A DNA stretch of 64,000 bases from Thiobacillus sp. (GTDB lineage Bacteria; Pseudomonadota; Gammaproteobacteria; Burkholderiales; Thiobacillaceae). Shown here piece after piece: positions 37,826 to 47,999 of the stretch. The position numbers and the translations under genes were made by a program. Location of the stretch: positions 62,001 to 126,000 of the forward strand of contig WGNC01000004.1 in NCBI GenBank assembly GCA_016124745.1, written 5' to 3'. Every line of letters starts with the position of its first letter. Position 1 is the stretch's first letter. The notes under the pieces are model-generated. The model saw only the letters and a list, made by a program, of their open reading frames with translations, did no database searches and had not been told where the DNA came from.

Positions 37826-37853
37826 AAAAAAAGGCCTTGCGGCCTCTTTTTGT
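37826..37853 (-). terminator. Intrinsic terminator / possible attenuator between rplT and pheS
   Basis: On the minus strand a GAGGCC-GCAA-GGCC hairpin is followed by seven Ts and AAAAA/TTTTT flanks, a clean intrinsic terminator 15-40 bp after the rplT stop. It lies upstream of pheS on the same strand, where E. coli has the pheM attenuator; no Phe-rich leader peptide was found here. Confidence 0.8.
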
Positions 37854-37867
37854 TTCGAATTGACGGC

Positions 37868-38227
37868 TCAGGCCGCCAGTTTGGCCTTGACCTGTTCGAC
37901 GATCTTGGCAAAGGCGTCCTTGTCGAAAATCGCGATATCGGACAGGACCTTGCGGTCGATCCCGATGTCGGCACGGGACAAGCCGTTCATGAACACGCTG
38001 TAGGTCAGGCCATGCTGACGTGAAGCGGCGTTGATCCGGGCAATCCACAGTGCGCGGAACTGGCGCTTGCGCTGACGACGGTCGCGGTACTGGTACTGAC
38101 CGGCCTTCATCACCGCTTCATTGGCGACACGGAATACGTTCTTGCGACGACCGCGATAGCCTTTGGCGGCATCGAGGATTTTCTTGTGGCTGGCGCGGGC
38201 GGTTACGCCCCGTTTGACGCGTGGCAT
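37868..38227 (-). CDS. rplT: 50S ribosomal protein L20
   Basis: L20 is needed for early assembly of the large subunit and represses its own operon in many bacteria. The 119 residues match the family exactly: [33 protein letters not shown] at the extended basic tail and [21 protein letters not shown] at the core. It follows rpmI by 11 bp. Confidence 0.98.
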   Translation of the reverse strand: MPRVKRGVTARASHKKILDAAKGYRGRRKNVFRVANEAVMKAGQYQYRDRRQRKRQFRALWIARINAASRQHGLTYSVFMNGLSRADIGIDRKVLSDIAIFDKDAFAKIVEQVKAKLAA

Positions 38228-38238
38228 CTAATCTCTCC

Positions 38239-38436
38239 TTAAGCGTAGGGCAACATGCGGGAAATCGCTTTGTGGTCGCTGGCATTGACTGTTTCCATGC
38301 CGCGCAACTGGCGCTTACGCTTGGTGCTCTTCTTGGTGAGGATGTGACGCATGAACGCGTGCGAACGCTTGAACTTGCCGCTTCCCAGCGCACGGAACCG
38401 CTTGGCGGCACCGCTTTTGCTCTTCATCTTAGGCAT
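38239..38436 (-). CDS. rpmI: 50S ribosomal protein L35
   Basis: The 65-residue basic protein starts [24 protein letters not shown] and continues [21 protein letters not shown], the full L35 pattern. It lies between infC and rplT as usual. An AAGGAAGC ribosome site is upstream. The 132-bp gap to infC could include the L20 operator. Confidence 0.98.
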   Translation of the reverse strand: MPKMKSKSGAAKRFRALGSGKFKRSHAFMRHILTKKSTKRKRQLRGMETVNASDHKAISRMLPYA

Positions 38437-38568
38437 GATGCTTCCTTTTATCTCATGCGGCCAGGTGATCCCATGACATGGAATGCTTCACCAACCCGAC
38501 TGCACGTATTGTTTGGCGTATTGACCCAGAGGGGGCCGAGAAACGCCGGTCTCGTAAATCGTTAAACC

Positions 38569-39093
38569 TTAAATCTTCTTCTTTGGCGCCAGCATCATCA
38601 CCAGCTGGCGGCCTTCCATCTTGGGAAACTGCTCGACCACCGCCAATTCGGCCAGATCTGCCGAGACCCGTCTCAGCTGGTTCATGCCGATTTCCTGGTG
38701 AGCCATTTCACGGCCCCGGAAACGCAGCGTAATCTTGGTCTTGTCGCCTTCTTCCAGAAACTTGATCAGATTGCGAAGCTTGATCTGGTAGTCGCCTTCG
38801 TCGGTGCCCGGCCGAAACTTGATTTCCTTGATCTGGACCTGCTTCTGCTTCAGCTTGGCCTCGTGCTGCTTCTTGCTCTCCTGATACTTGAACTTGCCGT
38901 AGTCCATGATCTTGGCTACCGGCGGTTGCGCCGTGGGTGCAATTTCCACCAAGTCCAGGTCGGCATCTTCTGCCTGACGCAATGCTTCGTAAATCTTTAC
39001 GATGCCCAGCTGTTCGCCTTCCACACCGACCAAACGCACCTCAGGGGCTGTAATTTCACCATTGATGCGTGTCTGCTTCTTTTCTGTCGCGAT
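38569..39093 (-). CDS. infC: Translation initiation factor IF-3 (AUC start)
   Basis: IF-3 keeps 30S subunits apart from 50S and checks the start codon. The 174-residue protein reads [15 protein letters not shown], then [27 protein letters not shown] in the N domain and [41 protein letters not shown] in the C domain. No ATG fits the family start. I place the start at an ATC (39093) because GGAG lies eight bases upstream and homologues begin there. infC typically uses AUU, AUC or AUA, so that IF-3 discriminates against its own start and represses itself. The GTG at 39123 used by the ORF track has no ribosome site. Confidence 0.93.
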   Translation of the reverse strand: MATEKKQTRINGEITAPEVRLVGVEGEQLGIVKIYEALRQAEDADLDLVEIAPTAQPPVAKIMDYGKFKYQESKKQHEAKLKQKQVQIKEIKFRPGTDEGDYQIKLRNLIKFLEEGDKTKITLRFRGREMAHQEIGMNQLRRVSADLAELAVVEQFPKMEGRQLVMMLAPKKKI

Positions 39094-39140
39094 GAGCTGT
39101 TCTCCAAAACATCCCCCGATCACCGGGGTAAAAATGCAAA

Positions 39141-39169
39141 CAAGGCGCGGGATCGATCCCAGCGCCTTG
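39141..39169. promoter_or_regulatory. Long hairpin between thrS and infC
   Basis: CAAGGCGC (39141-39148) and GCGCCTTG (39162-39169) flank GGGATCGATCCC, giving a near-perfect 14-bp stem with one bulged A. No U-tract follows. It could slow ribosomes, set transcript processing, or be a weak terminator. Confidence 0.6.
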
Positions 39170-39180
39170 CTTGACCCACT

Positions 39181-41088
39181 TTATTGGCGCGCCATGATCT
39201 CTTGTTTCAGGCGGGCAATCAAGTCATCCAAAGCAAGCTGCCCCAAATCCTGGTTGCCGCGAGCACGGACGGAAACCGCTCCGGTCTCCACTTCCTTGTC
39301 GCCAACGACGACCTGATAAGGCAGCTTCTGCAAGCTATGTTCGCGGATTTTATAGGTAATTTTGTTATTACTCAAGTCCGAAACCGCGCGAATGCCGGCC
39401 TGGCGCAGTGCCTGTGTGACTTTTTGCGCATAGTCGGCCTGGTGCTCGCTGATATTCATCACCATCACCTGCACCGGCGCCAGCCACAGCGGGAAATTGC
39501 CGGCGTGGTGCTCGATCAGGATGCCGATGAAGCGCTCCATCGAACCGAGAATCGCACGATGCAGCATCACCGGCGGCTTGCGGCTGTTGTCTTCGTCGAC
39601 AAATTCGGCGCCCAGGCGCACCGGCAGGTTGAAATCGAGCTGGATGGTGCCGCACTGCCATAGCCGGCCGAGCGTGTCCTTCAGCGTGAACTCGATCTTG
39701 GGGCCGTAGAACGCGCCCTCGCCCGCCTGCAGGTCGTACGCCAGGCCGTTCTTGTCCAGTGCTGCGGCCAGCGCGGCCTCCGCCTTGTCCCAGCTCTCGT
39801 CCGAGCCGACACGCTTGTCGGGCCGGGTCGACAGCTTGACCAGCACGTCGTTGAAACCGAAGTCGGCATAACACTTCTGCAACATCACGATGAAGTCGGC
39901 CACCTCGGCCTCGATCTGGTCCTCGGTGCAGAATATGTGGGCATCGTCCTGCGTAAACCCACGCACCCGCATGATGCCGTGCAACGCACCCGAGGGTTCG
40001 TTGCGGTGACACGAGCCGAACTCGGCCAGCCGCAGCGGGAGGTCACGATACGAATGCAGCCCGCTGTTGAAAATCTGCACGTGCCCCGGGCAATTCATCG
40101 GTTTGACCGCATAGTCGCGGTTTTCCGATGCGGTGGTGAACATGTTCTCGCGGTAGTTCTCCCAGTGGCCCGACTTCTCCCACAGGCTGCGGTCCATCAC
40201 CGCCGGGGTGCGCACTTCCTGGTAGCCGTACTCGACGAACTTCTGCCGCATGTACTGTTCGATCTGTTGCCACACGATCCAGCCCTTGGGGTGCCAGAAC
40301 ACCATGCCCGGCGCCTCGTCCTGCAGGTGCAGCAGGTCGAGTTGCTTCGCCAACCGGCGATGGTCGCGCTTTTCGGCTTCTTCCAGCCGGAACAGATAGG
40401 CTTCGAGGTCGTCCTTCTTCGTCCAGGCCGTACCGTACACGCGCTGCAGCATCTCGTTCTTCGAGTCGCCGCGCCAGTAGGCGCCTGCCAGTTTCATCAG
40501 CTTGAAGTGCTTGAGCTTGCCAGTCGACGGCACGTGCGGGCCGCGGCAGAGGTCGATGAAATCGCCCTCGCGGTACAGGGAGATGTCTTCATTGGTCGGG
40601 ATCGACGCGATGATCTCGGCCTTGTAGACCTCCCCCATATCTCTGAAGAAGCTCACCGCCTCGTCGCGCGGCATCACGCTGCGCTCGACCGGGATGTCCT
40701 GTTTGGCCAGTTCGACCATCTTCTTTTCGATCGCGACCAGGTCTTCAGGCGTGAATGGGCGCTTGTACGCAAAATCGTAGTAGAAGCCATCCTCGATGAC
40801 CGGCCCGATGGTGACCTGCGCGTCCGGGAACAGGCTCTTTACCGCATACGCCAGCAGATGCGCGGTGGAATGGCGAATCATGTCGAGGCCGTCGGCGTCC
40901 TTGTCGGTGACGATGGACAGTTGCGTATCGGCGGCGATCAGGTGGCTGGTGTCGACCAGCTTGCCGTCCACCCGACCGGCGAGCGCCGCCTTGGCCAGGC
41001 CGGCGCCAATGCTCGATGCGACTTGCGCGACCGTGACCGGGACGGCGAATTGCCTGACCGAACCATCGGGAAGCGTAACGTTGATCAT
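39181..41088 (-). CDS. thrS: Threonine-tRNA ligase
   Basis: ThrS charges tRNA-Thr and edits Ser. The 635-residue protein has the TGS domain ([27 protein letters not shown]), the editing domain ([21 protein letters not shown]), the catalytic core with zinc ligand Cys in [12 protein letters not shown], motif 2 ([30 protein letters not shown]), motif 3 ([23 protein letters not shown]), and the anticodon domain ([22 protein letters not shown]). It heads the thrS-infC-rpmI-rplT unit. Confidence 0.98.
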   Translation of the reverse strand: MINVTLPDGSVRQFAVPVTVAQVASSIGAGLAKAALAGRVDGKLVDTSHLIAADTQLSIVTDKDADGLDMIRHSTAHLLAYAVKSLFPDAQVTIGPVIEDGFYYDFAYKRPFTPEDLVAIEKKMVELAKQDIPVERSVMPRDEAVSFFRDMGEVYKAEIIASIPTNEDISLYREGDFIDLCRGPHVPSTGKLKHFKLMKLAGAYWRGDSKNEMLQRVYGTAWTKKDDLEAYLFRLEEAEKRDHRRLAKQLDLLHLQDEAPGMVFWHPKGWIVWQQIEQYMRQKFVEYGYQEVRTPAVMDRSLWEKSGHWENYRENMFTTASENRDYAVKPMNCPGHVQIFNSGLHSYRDLPLRLAEFGSCHRNEPSGALHGIMRVRGFTQDDAHIFCTEDQIEAEVADFIVMLQKCYADFGFNDVLVKLSTRPDKRVGSDESWDKAEAALAAALDKNGLAYDLQAGEGAFYGPKIEFTLKDTLGRLWQCGTIQLDFNLPVRLGAEFVDEDNSRKPPVMLHRAILGSMERFIGILIEHHAGNFPLWLAPVQVMVMNISEHQADYAQKVTQALRQAGIRAVSDLSNNKITYKIREHSLQKLPYQVVVGDKEVETGAVSVRARGNQDLGQLALDDLIARLKQEIMARQ

Positions 41089-41107
41089 GATTCAAGCTCC
41101 AGAAACG

Positions 41108-41134
41108 AAAAAAAGCGCGGACCGGCCGCGCTTT
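41108..41134 (-). terminator. Intrinsic terminator upstream of thrS
   Basis: On the minus strand AAAGCGCGG-CCGGT-CCGCGCTTT is followed by a seven-T run. It follows the tRNA-Val gene and ends about 20 bp before the thrS start, so it may end the tRNA transcript or act as a thrS attenuator. Confidence 0.8.
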
Positions 41135-41288
41135 ATGGTGTTGCTTGTAAAGGTTGCAGAAATGAACTCTGCGAACAGCTATGCGCCGGGTTGTTATCCA
41201 GTGACAGCCTTGCTAGTTCGCGGTGACATTTCGCAACCTCCAGAGGGGTCCATCCCCAATAAGGCCGGCACCTGCCGACCAATAAAAT

Positions 41289-41365
41289 TGGTAGGCGCGA
41301 TTGGACTCGAACCAACGACCCCCACCATGTCAAGGTGGTGCTCTAACCAGCTGAGCTACGCGCCT
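41289..41365 (-). tRNA. tRNA-Val (GAC)
   Basis: The minus strand reads AGGCGCGTAGCTCAGCTGG at the 5' end and ends with CGCGCCT-A-CCA, with a full acceptor stem and encoded CCA. The anticodon stem CCACC/GGTGG encloses TTGACAT, giving anticodon GAC. The T arm reads GGTTCGAGTCC. Length 77 bases. Confidence 0.96.
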
Positions 41366-41432
41366 AATGCGGGGCGCATCATAACCGAAAGCGTGCGCGC
41401 GTGTCGAGTTGGCGCGGCTTTTTTTGCACCGT

Positions 41433-41990
41433 TCACGCCAGAGGCCAGCGTCGGAGGATCTCGTAATACGCGCCATCTGCTTCAGTGCGCGATGCCACCA
41501 GCACGAATTCGCTGATCGGCCAGCGTACCGGCGTGCACACGGGCGGCTCGCCACCCGCCGTGTTGCGCAACAGGGTGACGTGCGGCACGTGCGGGCGCGC
41601 GTCGACCGGAAAACCGGCAGCCTGCAGTGCGCCATTCAGCGCCGTCACCAGTTCGGCCAGCCGTGGCGGCGTCTGGCTTGCACCCAGCCAGCCGATACGG
41701 TTATGCCGCCAGTAGCCGGCCTGGTCGAGTATCAGTTCGAATGCCTCCAACTGGAGGGTGTCGGCACAGGCGATCAGGGCACCCAGTTGCTCGGCCGGCG
41801 TGCTGCCGAGAAACGCCAGCGTGATGTGCAAGGTGTCGGGGCGCATCCGACGGCCGCCCCAGTGCTTGTGCAGCCACTTGCCGGCGTGGTGGAGTGCGAT
41901 GCGGGTGGCGTCGTCCGGCCACAGGGCAAAGAACAGTCGCAGCGTGCCAGGTTCGGCCGAAGATGAATCAGCTAGACCGGGTTCAGTCAC
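41433..41990 (-). CDS. thpR: RNA 2',3'-cyclic phosphodiesterase (2H superfamily)
   Basis: ThpR (formerly 2'-5' RNA ligase) hydrolyses or ligates RNA ends with 2',3'-cyclic phosphate. The 185-residue protein has the two diagnostic HxTx motifs: HITLAFLG near residue 53 and HVPHVTLLR near residue 136. [16 protein letters not shown] is the typical start. The ORF track begins 40 codons upstream; I prefer a GTG at 41990 that overlaps the ispF stop, giving the normal length. The Shine-Dalgarno sequence is weak, which fits translational coupling. Confidence 0.85.
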   Translation of the reverse strand: MTEPGLADSSSAEPGTLRLFFALWPDDATRIALHHAGKWLHKHWGGRRMRPDTLHITLAFLGSTPAEQLGALIACADTLQLEAFELILDQAGYWRHNRIGWLGASQTPPRLAELVTALNGALQAAGFPVDARPHVPHVTLLRNTAGGEPPVCTPVRWPISEFVLVASRTEADGAYYEILRRWPLA

Positions 41991-42465
41991 GCTCGATGAG
42001 GCACACCGCCTCGGCGGCGATGCCTTCGCCGCGTCCGGTGAAACCGAGTTCTTCCGTGGTGGTGGCCTTGACGTTGACGCGGTCGATCGCCATGCCGAGG
42101 TCGTCTGCAATGTGCGCAGTCATGCGCGCGATATGCGGCGCCATTTTTGGCGCCTGCGCGATGATCGTGGCGTCGATGTTGCCGACCCGCCAGCGGCGCT
42201 GCTGCAATTGCGCGGCGACTCGGCGCAGCAGGACGCGGCTGTCGATGCCGGAGAATGCGGCGTCGGTATCCGGGAAATGCCGTCCGATATCGCCCAACCC
42301 GGCCGCGCCCAATAGTGCGTCGCAGACAGCGTGCAGCAGCACGTCGGCGTCGGAGTGCCCCGCCAGCCCAAGTTCATGCGGTATGTCGACGCCGCCGATG
42401 ATCAACTTGCGATCGGCTGCGAAGGCATGCACATCGAAGCCATGGCCGACGCGCACATCACTCAT
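41983..42465 (-). CDS. ispF: 2-C-methyl-D-erythritol 2,4-cyclodiphosphate synthase
   Basis: IspF makes the cyclic diphosphate in the MEP pathway of isoprenoid synthesis. The 160-residue protein starts [15 protein letters not shown], whose Asp and His bind zinc, and has [36 protein letters not shown] and [22 protein letters not shown]. It overlaps ispD by 8 bp, the usual ispDF arrangement. Confidence 0.97.
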   Translation of the reverse strand: MSDVRVGHGFDVHAFAADRKLIIGGVDIPHELGLAGHSDADVLLHAVCDALLGAAGLGDIGRHFPDTDAAFSGIDSRVLLRRVAAQLQQRRWRVGNIDATIIAQAPKMAPHIARMTAHIADDLGMAIDRVNVKATTTEELGFTGRGEGIAAEAVCLIERD

Positions 42466-43159
42466 TCAGTTTCCCCTGAATCAGGCTCGCCAGTTCCAGG
42501 TCCCGCGGATAGGTGACTTTGATGTTGCGGTTGTCGGACTCGACCAGTTTGGGTTGCAGGCCGAGTTGTTCGATGGCCGAGGCTTCGTCGGTCATGTCGC
42601 TGCCGGCGGCGCGCAGGGCTTCGACCAGCTTGCCGTGGCGGAACATTTGCGGCGTTTGCGCCTGCCACAGGCCGGCGCGCGGCACGGTGGCCTCGGCACG
42701 AGCGCCGGACCCGGTATCGGCCGCGGCGCGCTTGAGCGTATCGGCGACTGGCACGGCGAGCAGGCCGCCGACAGGATCATCGCCGACTTCGGCCAGCAAT
42801 TTGTTCAGCATATCATCGGGCAGGCACGGACGCGCGGCATCATGCACCAGCACCCAGTCATCGGGGGCACAGACTCTGGATATGGCATCAAGGCCGTTCA
42901 GGACGGTTTCGGCACGGGTCGCGCCGCCGCAGCGCAGAACTTCGATGCGCTCTTCCCAGCCCTGCCATTCGAAGTTGTTCCAGCGTTTGTCGGTGGGTGA
43001 CAGCACGACAAACAGCTTGCTGATACGCGGCTCGCGCGCCAGCACCATCATCGCGTGTGCGATCATGGGCACCGAGTTGAGCAGCATGTATTGCTTTTCG
43101 ATTTTCCCGCCCATGCGTGATCCGCTGCCGGCAGCTGGAATCAGTGCGTAGAACTTCAT
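42458..43159 (-). CDS. ispD: 2-C-methyl-D-erythritol 4-phosphate cytidylyltransferase
   Basis: IspD transfers CMP to methylerythritol phosphate. The 233-residue protein has the nucleotidyltransferase loop [21 protein letters not shown], the [11 protein letters not shown] motif and [15 protein letters not shown]. It overlaps ftsK at an ATGA junction (43156-43159), so it is probably translationally coupled to ftsK. Confidence 0.97.
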   Translation of the reverse strand: MKFYALIPAAGSGSRMGGKIEKQYMLLNSVPMIAHAMMVLAREPRISKLFVVLSPTDKRWNNFEWQGWEERIEVLRCGGATRAETVLNGLDAISRVCAPDDWVLVHDAARPCLPDDMLNKLLAEVGDDPVGGLLAVPVADTLKRAAADTGSGARAEATVPRAGLWQAQTPQMFRHGKLVEALRAAGSDMTDEASAIEQLGLQPKLVESDNRNIKVTYPRDLELASLIQGKLNE

Positions 43160-45429
43160 GCCTCACCGCCGGGCGCCAGCACGTCGCGGTTGCCGTTCGA
43201 CTGCATCGACGACACCAGGCCGGCGCGTTCCATGTCCTCGATCATGCGCGCAGCGCGATTGTAGCCGATGCGCAACTGGCGCTGCACCGACGAAATCGAG
43301 GCACGGCGTGACTTCAATACATAGGCCACCGCCTGGTCGTACAGCGGGTCGGCCTCAGCCGCCGCCTCGCCGAATTCGCCGCCCTCGCCTGTCTCTTCGG
43401 GCGATTCGAGCACGCCTTCGATGTATTCGGGTTCGCCCAGCGACTTCAGGTAATCGACCACGCGATGCACCTCGTTGTCCGACACGAAGGCGCCGTGAAC
43501 ACGCTGCGGCAGGCCGCTGCCTGGCGGCAGGTAGAGCATATCGCCCTGCCCCAGCAGGGCTTCGGCGCCCATCTGGTCGAGGATGGTGCGCGAGTCGATC
43601 TTGCTCGATACCTGGAAAGCGATGCGCGTCGGGATGTTGGCCTTGATGAGCCCGGTAATGACGTCGACGGACGGCCGCTGCGTGGCCAGAATCAAGTGTA
43701 TGCCGGCCGCGCGCGCCTTCTGCGCCAGCCGAGCGATGAGTTCCTCGACCTTCTTGCCGACCACCATCATGAGGTCAGCCAACTCGTCGATCATCACCAC
43801 GATCATCGGCATGGGTTCCAGCGGCTCGGGATCGTCCGGGGTCAGACTGAACGGATGCGTCAGCGGCGTGCCGGCTTTTTTGGCATCGCGCACTTTCTGG
43901 TTGTAGCCGGCAAGGTTGCGCACGCCGACCGCCGACAACAGCTTGTAGCGCCGCTCCATTTCGCCGACGCACCAGTTGAGCGCGCTGGCGGCCTGCTTCA
44001 TGTCGGTGACCACCGGCGCCAGCAGATGCGGAATGCCTTCGTAGATCGACAGTTCCAGCATCTTGGGGTCGACCATGATCATGCGCACGGCCGATGGGTC
44101 GGACTTGTACACGAGCGACAGAATCATGGCGTTGACGCCGACCGACTTGCCCGAACCGGTCGTACCCGCGACCAGCAGGTGCGGCATCTTGCCGAGATCC
44201 GCCACGACCGGATTGCCGGCGATGTCCTTGCCCAGCGTGACCGTGAGGGGGCTGACACTGTCGTGATAGGCCTTGGAACCAAGAATCTCGGACAGCCTTA
44301 CGATCTGCCGCTTGGGGTTGGGAATTTCCAGCCCCATGGTGTGTTTGCCGGGGATGGCTTCGACCACGCGTATGCTGATCACCGACAGCGTGCGCGCGAG
44401 GTCCTTGGCCAGGTTGACGATCTGGCTGCCCTTCACCCCCATCGCCGGCTCGATTTCATAGCGCGTGATGACCGGGCCGGGCGAGGCCGACACCACTTTG
44501 ACCTCGACGCCGAACTCGGCGAGCTTGCGCTCGATCATCAGCGAAGTGAATTCCAGCGACTCGGCGCTGGCGGTTTCCACCGCTTCGTCGGCGGGGTCGA
44601 GAAGATGCAACGGCGGCAGCGGCGAATCGGGCATGTCGGAAAACAGGGGCGCCTGCTTTTCGGCGATGGCGCGTGTCGATTGCGGAACCTCTTTCACCAC
44701 GGGTTCGATTCGTATCGGCGGCGCTTCGACGAGCTTTTTCTTCTCCACCGACACTTTCGCCTCACGCTTCTGCAGCGCCACTTCACCCAACTTGCGGTCG
44801 CGATAGGCATGCAAGGTGTTGACTGCCTTCCAGTAACCCCGCTCCACCCATTCTCCCGTTCGTTCTGCCATGCCGAGCCATGACATGCCGGTAAACAGGC
44901 TGAACCCCAGCGCCATCAGCAGCAGCAAAACCAGCGAGCCGCCGGTGAACCCGAGCAGTGCGCCCGCTGCAGCCCCCACGCCGCCCCCGAGCACCCCGCC
45001 GGGTGTATCGGGGAGCGCAAAATCCCAGTGCCAGGCTCGCATCCACTCGAGTCCGGTGCTGGCCAGCAGCAGCAGGCCGAAGCCGCCCAGCCGGTACCAG
45101 TGTTGTCGATCCCCAGCAAGCGGCGTTTCATCCAGATGCCGAAAGATATGGATGACATAGGCTGCCGCCAACACCACCCACCACCAGGACGACACGCCGA
45201 ACAGCATCAGCAGCAGGTCCGACAGCCATGCACCGAAGCGTCCGCCCAGATTGTGTATCGCGCCGCCGTCGCCGGTGGTGCTGAAGCTCGGATCGGCCGC
45301 GTTGTGGGTGATCAGGATCGCCGCCAGCAGCAAAGCGGCAAACCCCACCAGCAGGGCGCGGGCTTCGCGCAGCAGGCGTTGCATGCGAGGTGACAAAGGG
45401 GCCGACGGACGGGAAGCGGGACGCGCCAT
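43156..45429 (-). CDS. ftsK: DNA translocase FtsK
   Basis: FtsK pumps chromosome ends through the septum and activates XerCD at dif. The 757-residue protein has four N-terminal membrane helices (residues about 25-200, including [17 protein letters not shown] and [16 protein letters not shown]), a short linker, the alpha and beta motor domains with Walker A GTTGSGKS near residue 425 and Walker [14 protein letters not shown], and the gamma winged helix ([30 protein letters not shown]). The short linker is of the SpoIIIE/short FtsK type. The ATG at 45429 matches the family; the Shine-Dalgarno is weak. Confidence 0.95.
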   Translation of the reverse strand: MARPASRPSAPLSPRMQRLLREARALLVGFAALLLAAILITHNAADPSFSTTGDGGAIHNLGGRFGAWLSDLLLMLFGVSSWWWVVLAAAYVIHIFRHLDETPLAGDRQHWYRLGGFGLLLLASTGLEWMRAWHWDFALPDTPGGVLGGGVGAAAGALLGFTGGSLVLLLLMALGFSLFTGMSWLGMAERTGEWVERGYWKAVNTLHAYRDRKLGEVALQKREAKVSVEKKKLVEAPPIRIEPVVKEVPQSTRAIAEKQAPLFSDMPDSPLPPLHLLDPADEAVETASAESLEFTSLMIERKLAEFGVEVKVVSASPGPVITRYEIEPAMGVKGSQIVNLAKDLARTLSVISIRVVEAIPGKHTMGLEIPNPKRQIVRLSEILGSKAYHDSVSPLTVTLGKDIAGNPVVADLGKMPHLLVAGTTGSGKSVGVNAMILSLVYKSDPSAVRMIMVDPKMLELSIYEGIPHLLAPVVTDMKQAASALNWCVGEMERRYKLLSAVGVRNLAGYNQKVRDAKKAGTPLTHPFSLTPDDPEPLEPMPMIVVMIDELADLMMVVGKKVEELIARLAQKARAAGIHLILATQRPSVDVITGLIKANIPTRIAFQVSSKIDSRTILDQMGAEALLGQGDMLYLPPGSGLPQRVHGAFVSDNEVHRVVDYLKSLGEPEYIEGVLESPEETGEGGEFGEAAAEADPLYDQAVAYVLKSRRASISSVQRQLRIGYNRAARMIEDMERAGLVSSMQSNGNRDVLAPGGEA

Positions 45430-45621
45430 GGAAACTTTACGAACGGAAGTGCACTGAATTATCCCGCATATCTTAATCGTTATGACTGATCGGGATAAAT
45501 CGCGGATTATCCATTCAGACGCGAGGCGGGGACGCGGGCGGGTTTCATGAAGCGCCTGCTGGACTACATGAAATGAATACCGAGTGGACAGCATGGAAAT
45601 GCCGCCGTCAAGATTGGTTAG

Positions 45622-46614
<993 letters not shown>

Positions 46615-46629
46615 CAAGGACAATGCGCC

Positions 46630-47292
46630 ATGAAGCGCGCCCGCGGTTCTGCGCTCGATCCGGCCTCGTTCGATCCGCTGTCGCGTGTGCGCCGCGCGTT
46701 GCGCGAGCAAGCCACCGTTTCGAGCGCGCTGCATCAGGCGCCGCATAAGCCGAAACCGCAGCCGGACGGCGCGGTGCTATTTCGTCGTGCTGTCGCCGAT
46801 GCCGTTCCCCTGCCGCCGTCCAATCGTGCCGATATCGCACGCCCACGTCCCAAGCCCATTGCCCGCCAGCGCCTGCGCGATGAGCAGCAGGTCATGGTCG
46901 ACGCCTTGTCCGACCCGTGGGACTGGGAAGCTGCGGTTTCAAGCGGCGAGGAGCTCGTCTTCGTGCGTCCCGGCGTCCCCACCGCGGCGCTCAAGAAACT
47001 GCGGCGCGGCGGCTGGGTCATCCGCGCCGAGCTCGACCTGCATGGCCACACGGGTGACGAAGCACGCGTGGCGCTCGCCGCCTTCCTCAACCGTTGCAAT
47101 CTCGAAGACCAGCGCTGCGTACGCATCATCCACGGCAAGGGCCACGGTTCCAAGAACCGACTGCCGGTGTTGAAAAACAAGGTTCGCCACTGGCTCACGC
47201 AACGCGAGGACGTCCTCGCGTTCTGCCAGGCCCGCACCGTCGATGGTGGCGCCGGCGCCGTCATCGTCCTGCTGAAATCGACTACACGCTAA
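46630..47292 (+). CDS. Smr/MutS2-domain protein
   Basis: The 220-residue protein has a basic disordered N-terminal part and a C-terminal Smr domain with the hallmark ELDLHGHTGDEARVALAAFL and RIIHGKGHGSKNRLPVLKNKVR motifs. Smr domains are nucleases that nick DNA or cut mRNA, in E. coli as SmrA and, for collided ribosomes, SmrB. The closest assignment among these is uncertain. It starts 15 bp after trxB and is followed by bcp after 13 bp, suggesting one transcript. Confidence 0.9.
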   Translation: MKRARGSALDPASFDPLSRVRRALREQATVSSALHQAPHKPKPQPDGAVLFRRAVADAVPLPPSNRADIARPRPKPIARQRLRDEQQVMVDALSDPWDWEAAVSSGEELVFVRPGVPTAALKKLRRGGWVIRAELDLHGHTGDEARVALAAFLNRCNLEDQRCVRIIHGKGHGSKNRLPVLKNKVRHWLTQREDVLAFCQARTVDGGAGAVIVLLKSTTR

Positions 47293-47305
47293 AGAAAGGC
47301 ATCCC

Positions 47306-47761
47306 ATGAGCGATCCCGTCATCAAGGATTTCGAACTCCCCTCCACCGGAGAAACCCCATTCAAACTGTCCGACCATCGCGGCCAGAACGTCGTCGTCTA
47401 CTTCTACCCCAAGGACAACACCTCCGGCTGCACCCTCGAAGGCCAGGAATTCCGCGATCTGTATGGCGACTTCGGCAAGGCCAACACGATTGTCGTCGGC
47501 ATCTCGCGCGACAGCATCAAGTCGCACGAAGGCTTCAAGGCTGCGCATGAGTTTCCCTTCGAACTGCTTGCCGACACGGAAGAGAAAGCCTGCGAACTGT
47601 TTGGGGTGATGAAGCTGAAAAACATGTATGGCAAGCAGGTGCGCGGCGTCGAGCGCAGCACGTTCGTGTTTGATGCGAACGGGAAGCTGGTGAGAAGCTG
47701 GCGTGGGTTGAAGGCGCCGGGACATGCGGCGGAGGTGTTGGCGTTCGTGCAAACGCTTTGA
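47306..47761 (+). CDS. bcp: Thioredoxin-dependent peroxiredoxin, Bcp/PrxQ type, apparently 1-Cys
   Basis: Bcp reduces peroxides. The 151-residue protein contains the peroxidatic Cys in DNTSGCTLEGQEFRDLY near residue 46 and the rest of the fold (VVVYFYPKD, VFDANGKLVRSWRG). In most PrxQ proteins a resolving Cys stands five residues after the first (CTxExC...), but here that position is occupied by GQE without a Cys. A second Cys is found only in EEKACELFGV. It may therefore use a single-Cys mechanism or a different partner. Confidence 0.92.
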   Translation: MSDPVIKDFELPSTGETPFKLSDHRGQNVVVYFYPKDNTSGCTLEGQEFRDLYGDFGKANTIVVGISRDSIKSHEGFKAAHEFPFELLADTEEKACELFGVMKLKNMYGKQVRGVERSTFVFDANGKLVRSWRGLKAPGHAAEVLAFVQTL

Positions 47762-47780
47762 GCGTTCGTCACACCACACA

Positions 47781-47979
47781 CCGTTCGCGCTGAGATTGTC
47801 GAAGAAGGCAGTTACCTACGCACCGTTCGTGGTGAGCCTGTCGAACCACCTGCACGCAGTCGTAAGGTGTTGGCAGGTCCGCTGACCCTTGGCCGGGCTA
47901 CCCCCGGGGCAAGGGTCCGTAGTTCCGCGAATAACCTGACTACAACGAACAAGCCCTTCGAAAGGCTCAGGGCGAACGG
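47781..47979. repeat. Three copies of a 23-bp REP-like repeat, one inverted, around a second hairpin
   Basis: CCGTTCGCGCTGAGATTGTCGAA (47781-47803) and CCGTTCGTGGTGAGCCTGTCGAA (47823-47845) are direct copies; the third (47957-47979) is inverted. Between them GACCCTTGGCC / GGGGCAAGGGTC (47884-47917) forms another hairpin. The same 23-bp unit recurs at 56.5 kb. This unit resembles the widespread proteobacterial CCGTTCGCCCTGAGCTTGTCGAAGGG repeats. The function is unknown. Confidence 0.75.
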
Positions 47980-47999
47980 TGGTGAAGCAAGCGGCACCT

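Noticed and set aside
47884-47917. Hairpin taken as intrinsic terminator of bcp
   Set aside because: It lacks a U-tract and sits inside a repeat cluster; I list it as part of the repeat instead.
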